Shown in pieces: positions 33,216 through 45,429 of a stretch of 64,000 bases of DNA. Origin of the DNA: Pagrus major (lineage: Eukaryota > Chordata > Actinopteri > Spariformes > Sparidae); NCBI RefSeq assembly GCF_040436345.1, contig NC_133227.1, forward strand, positions 18,543,501 through 18,607,500, in the 5' to 3' direction. The notes beneath the pieces were generated by a model. The model was not told the origin of the DNA. It did not search any database and saw nothing but the letters and a program-made list of their open reading frames with translations. Positions within the stretch are counted from its first letter, which is position 1; every line of letters begins with the position of its first letter. A program made the position numbers and the translations under genes.

Positions 33216-35708
33216 TTATGTGTATTTATACTGTGTACTGTGTATTTATATTCTGTACTGTATATCTATGCTGTGCATTCCTACTGTGTGCTGTATATTT
33301 CTACTGTGTATTTCTACTGTGTGATGTGTATTTCTGCTGTGTTGTGTATTTCTACTGTGTAATGTGTATTTCTACTGTGTGCTCTGTATTTCTACAGTGT
33401 ATTTCTACTGTGTGCTGTCTATTTCTACTGTGTATTTCTACTGTGTGCTGTCTATGTCTACTGTGTGGTGTGTATTTCTACTGTGTATTTCTATTGTTTG
33501 ATGTGTATTTCTATTGTGTGCTGTGTATTTCTATTGTGCGCTCTGTATTTCTATTGTGTGCTCTGTATTTCTACTGTGTATTTCTACTGTATAATCTGTA
33601 TTTCTACTGTGTGCTGTGTATTTCTACTGTGATTTCTGTATTTCTACTGTGTATATTTACTTTGTGCTGTTCATTTCTACTCTGTAGATTTGTATTGCTA
33701 TTGTGTATTTCTACTGTGTGATGTGTATTGCAACTTTGTAGTTCTACAGTGTATTTCTATTGTGTGATGTGTATTGCAACTTTGTATTTCTACAGTGTAT
33801 TTCTACTGTGTATTTCGACTGTGTGATGTGTATTTCTACTGTGTATTTCTACTGTTTGCTGTACATTTCTACTGTGTATTTCTACTGTGTACTCTGTATT
33901 TCTACAGTGTATTTCTACTGAGTGATGTGTATGTCTACTGTGTGCTCTGTATTTCTACAGTGTATTTCTACTGAGTGATGTGTATTTCTACTGTGTGCTC
34001 TGTATTTCTACAGTGTATTTCTACTGTATATTTCTATTGTGTGCTCTGTATTTCTACTGTGTATTTTGACTGTGTGCTATGTATTTTTGCTGTGTATTTC
34101 TACGGTGTATTTCTATTGTGTGCTCTGTATTTCTACTGTGTATTTCGACTCTGTGCTGTGTATTGCTACGGTGTATTTCTACTATGAGCTGTGTAATTCT
34201 ACTCTGTCATGTGTATTTATACCGTGTGATGTGTATTTCTACTGTGCTGTGTTTCTACTGTGTGCTGTGTATTTCTACTGTGTATTTCTACCGTGATGTC
34301 TGTTTCTACTGTGATGTGTATTCCTCCTGTGTATTTCGATTGTTTACTCTGTATTTCTACAGTGTATTTCTATTATGTACTGTGTATTTCTATTGTGTAT
34401 TTCTACTGTGATGTGTATTTCTACTGTGTATTTCGACTGTGTGCTGTGTATTTCTACTGTGTATTTCTACAGTGTATGTCTGCTGTGTGATGTGTATTTC
34501 TACTGTTCGCTTGTATTTGTACTGTGTTTTTCTACAGTGTATTTCTACTGTATGATGTGTATTTCTACATTGTATTTCTACTGTGTGATGTCTATTTCTA
34601 CAGTGTATTTCTATTATGTACTGTGTATTTTTACTGTGTGTTTCTACTGTGATGTGTATTTCTACTGTGTATTTCTGCTGTGTGATGTGTATTTCTGCTG
34701 TGTGCTCTGAATTTCTACAGTGTATTTCTACTGTGTGATGTGTACTTTTACTGTGTATTTCTACTCTGTGCTGTGTATCTCTACCATGTGATGTGTATTT
34801 CTACTGTGCTGTGTTTCTACTGTGTGCTGTGTATTTCTACTGTGTATTTCTACCGTGATGTCTGTTTCTACTGTGATGTGTATTCCTCCTGTGTATTTCG
34901 ATTGTTTACTCTGTATTTCTATTATGTACTGTGTACTTCTATTGTGTATTTCTACTGTGATGTGTATTTCTACTGTGTATTTCGACTGTGTGCTGTGTAT
35001 TTCTACAGTGTATTTCTGCTGTGTGATGTGTATTTCTACTGTTCGCTTGTATTTGTACTGTGTTTTTCTACAGTGTATTTCTACTGTATGATGTGTATTT
35101 CTACATTGTATTTCTACTGTGTGATGTCTATTTCTACAGTGTATTTCTATTATGTACTGTGTATTTTTACTGTGTGTTTCTACTGTGATGTGTATTTCTA
35201 CTGTGTATTTTTGCTGTGTGCTCTGAATTTCTACAGTGTATTTCTACTGTGTGATGTGTACTTCTACTGTGTATTTCTACTGTGTGAAATGTAATTATGC
35301 TGTGTGCTGTGTATTTCTGTATTTCTACTGTGATGTGTATTTTTACTGTGTGCTGTGTATTTCTATTGTGTATTTCTACTTTGTGCTCTGTATTTAGTGT
35401 GTTTCTACTGTGTGATGTGTATTTCTACTGTGTATTTCTACTGTGTGTTCTGTATTTCTACTGTGCATTTCTACATTGTGCTGTGTATTTCTACTGTGTG
35501 ATGTGTATTTCTACTTTGTGCTGTGTATTTCTACTGTGTACTTGGTATTTCCACTGTGTGATGTGTACTACTACTGGATAATTCTATTGTGTGATGTGTA
35601 CTTCTACAATGTATTTCTACTGTGTGCTCTGTATTTCTACGGTCTATTTCTACCGTGTGATGTGTATTTCTATAGTGTATTTCTACTGTGTGCTATGTAT
35701 TTCTACAC
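33216..35708. repeat. TG-rich minisatellite, 2.5 kb (inverted relative to 23.9 kb)
   Basis: Variable units of TGTATTTCTACTG joined by TGTGATG or TGTGCTG/TGTGCTC linkers. A higher-order duplication is visible: about 34790-35060 largely repeats 34240-34560, including the rare strings TTCCTCCTG and TTCGATTGTTTACTC. Plus-strand frames of Y/F/C/V/L repeats are artefacts of the period. Confidence 0.92.
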
Positions 35709-35804
35709 AGCAAAATATGTAGTGTTGGTTTTTCAGTGTAAATAATCTTGAGTTGGTGGGTGTTGATTTTGGTGTTGTTTCAACCAGTACTTGATTTGTT
35801 AATT

Positions 35805-36560
35805 TTTAACAGGGGGGCTGGCTCAATGGGAGCACCACCCTGCCCCGACACACCTATGTACACCTCCCAAAGGACATTGTTGACGCCTTAACCATAACTG
35901 TGACATTTCTAATTCTACAATTCCATTTTATCCAGTTATCTTCCTTCTCTCCCTACTACAATTGTCTTTTTATAACTGTATTAAAGTAATGAGTAAATAC
36001 ACCTTTAAATTGTATGCAGTGGACTGAGTTTATTCAGGCAGGGTTTTCTCATGTTTCTCACAATACACTACAAGCAGGGTCATTTTAAGTTACATGACCC
36101 CTTGGAATTTTTTACCATCTAAATTCCTTGAAGGACACACAATGAACATTGTGCAAAATAGTAGAGCCTGACCGATTCATCGGTTGGCCGATTTTATTGG
36201 CCGATATGAGCCTATCACAGATATATCAGTATCAGTGTATATATTGTCCGATATGCACCGATATGAAAACCTTATATTTAGAAACTATAATGCAGAAAAA
36301 CATGCTTGGGCTAACTTAAAATTGGTGTAATGACATAGCTTGTCCGACAGAGTGCGCTTCAACGGGGGATAAAACAGCTGGTGTCAGGACAGCTACCTCA
36401 CTAATGGTTAAACTATAAACCAGCACAAAAATGTCAATTACCAACATAACATAAGCCACTATGTTCTGAACAGGCACACTAAAAACACTTACAAAAAGTA
36501 ACATTTTAGTTTTAGAACAAGCAAACTTGTTGTACTCCTCTACATGAGAGACGCCCTGGT
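35805..36560 (-). repeat. Interspersed repeat R (inverted copy, empty site of the 660-bp element)
   Basis: The reverse complement of 3241-4645 without the 660-bp insertion. It begins TAACAGGGGGGC, includes the GTCATTTTAAG and CCGATATGAAAACC landmarks, and near 36486-36500 has the uninterrupted GTTTTT target. Between 35709 and 35804 lies about 95 bp including TTGGTTTTTCAGTG|TA, which resembles one CACTA-type terminus but has no visible partner. Confidence 0.7.
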
Positions 36561-37032
36561 AATCCACCAGAAGCTGCTCTATGACGTCGCGTCTGCTACA
36601 GGTTTTGTTCCGCCCTCCGCACGGCATCATACCATGAATGTATAAAGAGAACCCAGCGGGAACGTTTCAGAAGCGGAGCCTTTTATCCGCCCGATTTTGT
36701 TGACTTGCTCAGATTTTGTTGATCTGGTCATTTTTCGTTTTTATACAATCAGGAGTCTGCACGGGGTGTTTTATTTTGAAAATTGACCGGATGCTCTATG
36801 CCGTTCCTGTGTCTGACTTCCTGCCGGCACGATCTGCTCTGTGCAGCTTGTTGCGGTTTCCGTCAAAAATCGACCAGGCAGCCGGAACCGGAACGCAAAG
36901 CAGCCGTGCAAGGCTTGACTCCACTGTGCGCCGTCGATCGCGGCCACTTGTGATTTGTAACACTTTCTGCTACTAGGGGATGGAGAGTGATGGCAGGTTA
37001 ACAAGGGGGATGCTTTTTGGTAATTTTGCTAA
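36561..37032. other. No gene recognised; GC-rich unique sequence
   Basis: Outer continuation of repeat R with a TATAAAG box near 36640 and CpG-rich stretches (36820-36960). Short frames show no family resemblance. Confidence 0.35.
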
Positions 37033-38974
37033 CAAGGGGGCAGAGGTGGATAGTAACGAAGTAGATGTAGTTTGTTACACTACTTAGTTTTTTTGAGGAT
37101 CTGTACTTTACTTGAGTTTTTTTTTTTAATCAGGACTCTACTACATTTAAAAGTTAAAAAATATACTTTTACTTCGTTACTTTGACGTTTGCCACCTTGT
37201 TACTCGTTACAAATTAAAATAGAAATATAGTTAATCATCAAAGGATTATCTGGAATGGGCGTGTCCGAGAGGACGAGAAGAACAACGGTACTGTCGCGAA
37301 GATTAGAGGTAAGGGCGGGATGGGCGGGGCGGCGGAGATCAACATGGCTACCTCTGCAGTTAACGTTGATGAGGAAGACACGGAAGACGTTACCACACTG
37401 ACAGCATCTCCTCCGGTAGAAGACGACAGTCACCCGCCGTGGTCATACCTGGCAACAATGTTTGGCTACCTTGGGATGGGGGAAAATCCTAAAACATACA
37501 GAATGAAGTGCCTCTCGTGCCTGCCAAAGTGCCACGAGATAAAGGCGTTTTTAAGAACTCTCCGTCCAACCTTAAGAAACACATTGAGGTAAGTGAATTA
37601 AGTAAAGTTAATCGCTGCCAATGTCATCTCATGTGCCAGGAGTATAAATATGTAATTTCCTGATAAAACATAGTTTTAGCCAACATTTTAGCCTACATAT
37701 TTCGTTAGCCAACATTACGTGCAAGCTAACGTTGCTAGTAAAGTTAGTATCACACGTGGTGGCGTGGACAAGTATGGATAAACCTACGCGACACACACAC
37801 CCACAGTATTTTATTAGGCTACACTTTATTCTAGATAATATCTTGCGCAAATTGTTCTACAGGAGTGTCGATAAAATAGGGTTAGCATCTTAACCTATTC
37901 GAAGGAGGCAGTTTTCCTCCCGCATGATAAATTTTCAATATCAAGCGCTTCACTTTTTTTATTGAAAAATACACAATCAGATCCCACAAGATCTGTAACT
38001 TGAAGTTAAGCAATATTGAAAATCTGCATTTTTGTTCATAGGAGCTGTAGTGAAATGGCACGCTGTTTAATAAAATAGCTTTGTTTTTGTTTTTTAATTG
38101 TATTTGTTGTAATGCACAGCTATTGCCAGTCTGGGTCTAGAGCAGATATGAAAAGAGTGCATGTATGTGCATGTAATAACTACAAGATACAGAGCACATA
38201 TGCAAAAGTTGGAACCAAAACTACATTTATGTTAACCACAAAGAAAAAAAGGGGGAAAGCAGATGTCCAAGCTCAGTGTGCTGCATGATGTTTTAGCTTG
38301 TAGACCTGCTATTTTTTAAACAATTTGGCATTTTTGAAAGATAAAATATAGTTGACAGTTGACCAACATTTTTATCAATTGGACATGCCCACAATTGGGA
38401 CACCAGGGTGAAAGTGGTTAGAACAATCCAGACCTGTCATTGTGGTAACTGTTGAATAATGTCTTGAGTATCATTTAAACTAGTAATATTATTTATTTTA
38501 TTCATGTATTTTTCATGTAGAGAGCACATCCACACCATCTGAAAAAACATGAGCAGCTGACTTCACAGAAAAGAAAGAGGGCTTTGGAAGCTGGGACCTC
38601 CACCCTCAAACAGACCACCTTGCTGGATACCTGATCCATGTCTCAGAGTGCAGTTGACAGGGCCATTGTTAAGTATGTTGTCAATGGGCTCCAGCCATTG
38701 TCAACTGTTGAAAATGAAGCCTTCAGAGAGCTTCTCGCAGATCTCCTTCCTACTGTCAAAGTCATCACACGGGTCTCCCTGCAATCAAGGATTGAAGATT
38801 TAGCAAAGACTATGAAAAGCGTGGTAACTGAGGAGATGAGTAAAGTGGACCACATCGCCACCACTACAGACTGCTGGTCAGTTAGGAGAAGGAGCTTCCT
38901 TGGTGTGACTGCCCACTGTGTCAACCCTACAGACCTAACTAGACAATCAGCAGCCCTAGCTTGCAGACAACTAA

Positions 38975-39498
38975 AGCTTAGTTTATGCTTCTGCGTCAAG
39001 TCGACGCCGTACCTACGCCGTCGACATGACGCCGTCGTTGAGCATTCGAAGTTCTGCGTCGAGGGTCCGCGTTGCTCTGCAATTCACCGCCATGCCGCCA
39101 GGGGGGTGTGGCTGTGTGGCTGTGTGGTTTCAGGGGTTATAGCCGAATCCTTGCTTTTTCTTCCGGTCACAGTAAACAACAGTAAACAATGGCGACCGAG
39201 GTGGAGCAGCTGTATTTGGAGTTGGATCAATATTGAAGAGCAAATGCTTATATTGTAAATGTTAAAGCGCAGGCGACAGAGAAGACGTTTGCGGAGGTGG
39301 TCTGTACGATCGGAAAAAGCAACTGCCCGAAATTACGTTCTGAGCGGACCAATCACAGCGCTTGCGGTCCGCGTCAACGCGACGCGTAGTTAGGATTTTT
39401 TGGAGGTGCACGTCAGGCTACGCCGTAGGGGTCTGCGTCGACGGCGTAGCTACGGCGTAGGTACGCCGTCGACCTGACGCAGAAGCATAAACTAAGCT
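38975..39498. mobile_element. Harbinger-like MITE in the hAT transposase exon
   Basis: A 524-bp element with inverted ends AGCTTAGTTTATGCTTCTGC and its complement, flanked by TAA (38972-38974, 39499-39501). Its removal restores the hAT frame ...CRQLSGSHTFD. The ends are followed by repeated GACGCCGTA/GTCGAC motifs. A short ATGGCGACCGAGG frame near 39189 may be a relic of the Myb-like partner. The 3-bp TAA TSD fits PIF/Harbinger. Confidence 0.88.
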
Positions 39499-39639
39499 TA
39501 AGTGGTTCCCACACCTTTGATGTTTTGGTGACTTTGATCCTAGATGAGAATGATGGCTTTGAGTTTGAGCTTTCCAAAACATCAACGATGTGCTTGTCAT
39601 CTCCTCAACTTAGTGTCTACAGCCAACGATGGATACAAA

Positions 39640-40365
39640 AACAGGGGTGTGATTCTTCCGGATAAATCTGGAAATCCGGCTTTTCCAACCTGAAAATGAG
39701 GCTCTCGTAAATCATGCAAATCCGGTCAACGGTTTTTGTGCCTCTGATTCATGTCTTCGTGTCACTCCACAAGTAGTCCATTCATTTGTCATGATGGAAC
39801 TTCATTCAAAGCAGAGCTCCACTAAAGAGCCTGCAATCGTTGCGGAAGGTTATCTGATGTTTTCTAAGAATTTTGGATGTGTCGGGCGAACTATTTCTTT
39901 CTTAACTGAAGCAGACAACGGGACAAAATAAATGTAAAGACATAGTGGAGTTCCTATTTTCATTTTGACAGGTATAATAAATTCTGTAGTCTACCCCTTA
40001 CATGACCTGGCAAGTGACATTATTCTAAAACGCATAAGAATAACTCCCCTGACATGGTTAGAAAATACTGCCTCTAGGCCTGTCACAATTATTACATAAT
40101 CGCCTGATAGTGATTATTTGAGCTGACCGCGATCATTTTGCATAATCGTCAGATTCCACAATCAAGGGAATTCTACTCCAATGTTAGAAATGCCGCATAA
40201 ACATGCTTGGATGGAAACATGGTGTTTTAAGAGCAGCATGGCTCCTTTAAGAGCGTAGCGAGTGGTGAAGCCGGAGACAGAGAGACGGTGGCTGAGCTCA
40301 GAGCTGACAGGTGTGGGTGATGGAGAAGAGAAGAAATTAACAGTAAAGTTGTCTAGTAGTAGTAA
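39640..40365. other. Degenerate stretch with single hAT-like termini
   Basis: CAGGGGTGTGATTC at 39643 and TAGGCCTGTCACAATTATT near 40077 each look like one end of a hAT MITE, but no opposite ends were found. No coding sequence seen. Confidence 0.35.
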
Positions 40366-43100
40366 ATGTACAGTTTAGGTTTCTGTTTGTCTCTGAGTAA
40401 ATGCTGCAGCTCCTCAGGACCCAGGAAAGTTCCCGTGTCTTGCTTCCCAAAAAAAAAACTGCAACACTCAACATTCAGCAAGTGTCATGGGCTGTGGAAT
40501 AAGTGTGGAAGATCCTGCCAAGCAGCTGAAGCTGTGGAAGATGCCTGCTCCCTCCAGCTGCTACGACCAAATTCCACCAGGTGGAACTCGCTGTTTATGG
40601 CTGTGGAAAGGCTACTCAAGATTCTGAGAGAGAAGGGAGAGCCAGCTTTAAGAGAGATCTGTGCAGAATTGAAGGTTCCAATGTAAGTTGGAATTATGTA
40701 TTTTTTATTTATTTATTTTTTGCCTGCCATTGCTTCTGTGAATGTCCCTGACTTGTATCATATTTAAATGAGACTCGTTTAAAAACCACTTGACCCCTTT
40801 AGAAATGATCCATGAGGTGAAAGTACTATGCTCCATTAAAGTCATCATTTCATACTATGTTTGCCTTCCTAGTGGTTTAGTTTACCGGAGCTATTAAATA
40901 TTTTTACCAACACTAGAATGCAGTAATATGTTGAACATACACTATCCAGCTTTCACCAACCTACCTACTACTGCACTCTAGTGGTTATAAAAATATTCAA
41001 TCTCTCAAGTAAACTAAACCATTATAAGGAGCTGTAGACAACCTCGGAACTGGTTAATACACAATGTACTGTAAAACCTTGCTTTGTATGTTTTCTAGGT
41101 TACTGATTTTTGGGTACAATATTCATGCATAATTGTAAAACAGTGGTTTGTTTTCTCCCTAACAGGTTCCATCCAGTTGAGCTCACTTTCCTCAAAGAGT
41201 ACTACACCACCATGAGCCCTGTCGCCCAGTCCATCAACATCCTCCAAGGAGAAGCGGAAGTCCAGATGGGATGGCTTCTTCCGACGATTTCCCTGCTGAG
41301 CAGCCAACTGGAAAAAATAAAGATTGAACTGAAGCACTGCAAGCCGTTGGTTGAAGCCATTCAAGTGGGCATCCAGAACCGTTTTGGCGAGATGTTAAGA
41401 GACCCTGAATTGATTGCTGCAGCGATTCTCATCCCAAAGTTCAGAACGGCCTGGATCAAAGATGATGCTACACTGAGAATTGGTAAGACAACATGAAGAT
41501 CTTTAAAATAAAGGAAATGTAGCAAATATACATTAAATTACAAATTTAATGTACACTTACTACATTTGTTATTTTATTATTCATTTCATACATCAGTCTA
41601 ATTTCGAATTAGGTTGATAGTATTTCAGCTGTAATCAGGGTACTGTAAATTTAGTTTTTGAAGTTCGGGGCCTGAAAATATCTCAAGATGTCTGGAATTG
41701 TTAGAGTCAAGACATTAAATTTGTGTTTCTCTCCTTGTTTATTCCCTGAATTTGGCAGATACAGAAATTGTGAAAGTAGCCAATCTGCAAGCTCACACTG
41801 CCTCGCGTTGCGAGCTTGTAGATCTGCTATTTTCACAACCTGTCTCAACTTTTTTTCTATTATTTTATTTATTTTTTGCTAATTTTGGCCTTTTGTTTCT
41901 GATAGTATTGTTTGTCAATGTAATTTAATTTTTTTCCTTTAGAGTTATGGAAAATGTCATAAATGTAACTAAATTTGTCCTATAAAAATGTGCACATACC
42001 CTGGCTGTACTAATGCTAGTTTCACCCTCCCTGTGTTTCAGGGTTGGACTACATCAGGGAGCAGTTGGAGGATTCTTCCATTTCAGCAGATGTTGGATCT
42101 GGCTCATCTGATGAGGGAGATTTCTTCCATGCCCTGAAAAGATCCCACGAAACACCAAGCGCCACCAAGCAGCTTGATTCGTACCCGACCTACTCAACAG
42201 ACAACATCAAGATACTGAAGACGTTTCCTGTGGTTCTCAAGTTGTCTGTCAAACTCAACACACCTCTGCCTGCTTCTGCAGCCTGTGAAAGACTGTTCAG
42301 CATAGCAGGTCTCATCTTCAGCCCAAAAAGAGCACGGCTAGCTGCGAACACTTTGAAAATCAACTTCTGCTGAGGATGAACCGCGAGTTCAACTTCTCTA
42401 TCACCACTTGAACCAGAAAGTTTGTGTGTGTGGTGTGAGTATGCCTCAGCCCATGAGGATTCCCCCAACATAGTTTAAAAGTGGAAAAGTGGTCCTTAAG
42501 TTTAATTTTGCAATACAGTTTGTGCAAGACATTGTAAAGAAAAGTGATGTGCAACCAGTCTGCAGTGATGGTGCTGTGTGTAGTGAGAATGTATTTTTTA
42601 AGTTGTATTTTTTAAGTTGTATTCTTAACCAGACACAAGGCACCTTATTTAGTTGTGTTCTCTGAGGCAGATAGGAGGCATTTTTTTGTGTTCTTAGGCA
42701 GACAGACACTTTATTTATAGTTGTGTTCTCAGGCAGACACGAGACACTTGATTCACTCACTCTACATGTTTGCTCAGGTGTTTTTTTATTTTTGTTTTAT
42801 CATACCACATCTATTTCATTCACCTGAAAGTGAAATAAAGAGAACAAGGGGAGAACCATTTTTTGTTGTTTTGCTTCTTTTTATGCATACTATAAAAATA
42901 CTGTACTTTTGATACTTGAGTATATTTTTTCACAAGATACTTTTGATACTTAAATACATTTAATGTGAGCTACTTTAAGACTTTTACTCAAGTAATTTTC
43001 TTATGGGTGACTAACTTTTACCAAAGTCATTTTCAGTTATGGTACTTGTAATTTTACTTAGTTATTTTTTTCAAGTACTTTATACACCTCTGCAAGGGGG

Positions 43101-43434
43101 GCGGCATCCCCCCTCAAATCGCCTACTGGTTTCAACACTTGTAGTGATCAAATAGCTGTGCGAGCGTTGTCAATCAAGCGAGTTGAACATTAACACCTGT
43201 GACTGAGTTACATTCACTCCTGGCGGAGTTAATCACAACATCCGGTTTGGATGCCTTTTTCACTCACGTCGGTTGGTAATAGGAGAAGACGGCAAAGACC
43301 CTGTGTACACACTGGTGTTGGTAATGACCAAAATGCAACATTCTGACGCTGCGGTTACTGCACAAGTGAAAGCATTATGTAGTTTCAGAGATGTTTAAAG
43401 AGAAAGGTTTGATCAGTCATCCTTAAAGTGCAGT
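43101..43434. other. No feature recognised
   Basis: Sequence between the hAT element and a MITE. The missing first exon(s) of the following SAMD3-like gene could lie here, but no exon with good borders stands out. Confidence 0.3.
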
Positions 43435-43764
43435 TTAAAGGTGGTGTAAGTAATTGCATCTATCCCCCCCAAAAGTGTTAGTATTGTCGTCTACATTGTG
43501 ACAGCCATCACTAGCTCAGAGTGTTTTGTCAGAAACATGGGTCCTCCACTCTGCAGTAAACAGAAAAGACATTTTCTGGTATCCTACACCCTCTTTCCAG
43601 CCAATCCGGAGAGAACTAGTAGGAACTTATTTTCTGTTTACTGCAGAGCAGAGATACTGGGAGATCCATGTTACTGACAAACACCCTAAAGCACTGACGG
43701 CTGTCGGAAAGTAGAGCTATTCAACACTTATATTCACAAATGCAAATCACTTACTGCACCTTAA
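43435..43764. mobile_element. Palindromic TTAA-flanked MITE
   Basis: TTAAAGGTGGTGTAAGTAAT at the left and, inverted, TTAAGGTGCAGTAAGTGATT at the right. The interior also folds back (TCTGCAGTAAACAGAAAA pairs with TTCTGTTTACTGCAGA), so the whole 330 bp could form one imperfect hairpin. TTAA borders suggest a Kolobok- or piggyBac-type parent. Confidence 0.75.
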
Positions 43765-45429
43765 GATCGGCATCATGTATTTTTTAATCTGTTTTCATGA
43801 TTATCTTCCTACAGTCAAATACAAGTTTGGGCTTCCTGATGCTACTGAACTTGATGCTTTTGATGAAACCAACAAAGTAGTTGAGGAAGACATCTTTTCT
43901 GAACTGATAGAGGCCAGTCCGGATTTATGCCTGACAGTAAGTGAAAAAAATCCGACATTGGTTAAGTCACCATCAGTGAAAAGTGAGTAGTAATTTACTT
44001 TGATATTCATTAGAATATAATCATCATTTAGAATTGGCCAAATCAATGGGGTATGAAAACAACTGCTGGCATAAGTCTATGATTATACTATTTAATTTCT
44101 TGACAATAGCTGTGTTTTAAAATTAAGTGTAATCCTTTATAATCTAACTGTATTCTTTGCTTCATCTTATATTTGAAAAAGTGTGTAGTTATTTTTTGTA
44201 ACCTGATTCTGATCACATGAAATCTATTAACTACCCAGCTCAGACACTGGAGGAAGACATCATTCTTGAGATACAGATCGATCCTGGTCCAAGTCCAACA
44301 ACACAAGACGGCATTTCAGAGGAAGGTATGTCTCATTATAAAATCAGTTGTAATCAATGTTCAGGGTTTTTTTGCTTCACAAATATCAGTTGAGATCTCA
44401 TGTCTCTGCCTTGACTACTATAACAAAGTAGATTATAGAAAAATATATTTAAAAGAAAGATCTGTATCTAATTGCAAAAACAGTTTGAAAATGTGGGATC
44501 AGGTGTGATTTTTAACCAGTGTCTGGGGAACCACCAAATGCTACATTTCAGGCATGTCACAGTTACGTTTTATTTCTTTTAGACTTCTCTCCTTTTAGAT
44601 CATTCAACACCATCCTCCCTCACGGATACGAAGCGTCACTTTCTTCAAGTGACAATGACCACTCCAGTCGAATAGAATATGGGATTCCCATAGGCAGACG
44701 TACGTCCAGCTCTGAAGTCATACCCAGCCCTACCACAGAGGTTTCTGAGTCAGAGGCTGCAAAAGAGGTAGTCAAGGGCAGCAGATGTAAATTACATTGT
44801 TGACCATCATAAAGTGTCAAACTAAATGAGTTTTTCATCAGAGTATTTGTGACATTTAGAATGATTGGGTTTGGCTAATAGCTCTGTACTTAGTAATCTA
44901 AGGCAGATAAGAAACAACATTGTTTCATCACAAATCATATTGCACTTGCATAATCAGTTAAACAATTGGTTAGATTTGTTTTGCTGAAATTGCTGATCCA
45001 TTTTTGTGTGTGAGAAACCCTCCTGAATCAGTGATTTTAACTTTTACTCTTAATCTTGTGGTATATTGTTAAAATGATTTTATCCTGAAAGACTGATTTG
45101 TACACTGAAAACTTTATTTTCTTTTACACAAATAGATGGTAAAAAATGCCTTGCTTTGCAAACCTGGGGGTGAGGATGTCATCGACGAATACGAGGCAGA
45201 AAAGTCACTCACTCACCGCACCCGGAGACAGCTTGTCAACATATTGGCTAGCCATATGACTGAGAGGTATGGGTAAGTGTTAAGTGAATTGTTAGATTGT
45301 AAACATTATATTAAAAAAGATTATCATGAATTTTCAAAATACATTGCATTGAATTAACATAGCAAGTGGGGCATTTTTCAATTGTATGTTTTTGCATTTT
45401 AAGAATATGGTCTTGACCTGTTTATATGA

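Larger units (their letters stand above)
37344..42420 (+). pseudogene. hAT transposase (BED finger, hATC), decayed
   Basis: Exon 1 (37344-37589) encodes the BED region PPWSYLATMFGYLGMG and MKCLSC, then after a frameshift SNLKKHIE. It joins exon 38521 on with RAHPHHLKKH. The core has RAIVKYVVNGLQPLSTVEN and TTDCWSVRRRSFLGVTAHCVN with the first catalytic aspartate, then SGSHTFDVLVTLILD after the MITE. Exons about 40470-40682, 41166-41482 and 42041 on give PNSTRWNSLFMAVERLL, FHPVELTFLKEYYTTMSPVAQ and PLPASAACERLFSIAGLIFSPKRARL. The last is the hATC dimerisation motif. Stops near 38632 and a frameshift near 42345 show it is inactive. It is related to ZBED1-like hAT enzymes. Confidence 0.85.
37041..43092 (+). 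mobile_element. hAT transposon, 6.05 kb, with perfect 8-bp TSD
   Basis: The ends CAGAGGTGGATAGTAACG at 37041 and, inverted, CAGAGGTGTATAAAGTAC at 43092 are flanked by CAAGGGGG at 37033-37040 and 43093-43100. A BED-finger transposase gene runs through it on the plus strand (37344-42420). It was later invaded by a Harbinger-like MITE (38975-39498) and by one or two hAT-like MITE fragments around 39643-40360. Confidence 0.93.

Noticed and set aside
33161-35745. Long plus-strand frames in the TG-rich array that look like membrane proteins
   Set aside because: Same low-complexity artefact on the inverted copy of the minisatellite; hydrophobicity comes from the TGT-TAT-TTC codon phase.
35709-35804. 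Possible CACTA-type terminus TTTTTCAGTG|TA and a similar TACACTGAAAAAC at 28145
   Set aside because: The two ends share only about 13 bp, lie in unsuitable relative positions, and have no shared duplication. Not enough to call an element.
43526-43714. 62-codon frame between the hAT element and the SAMD3-like gene
   Set aside because: It lies inside a palindromic MITE and mirrors itself on the other strand, so it is structural sequence rather than an exon.
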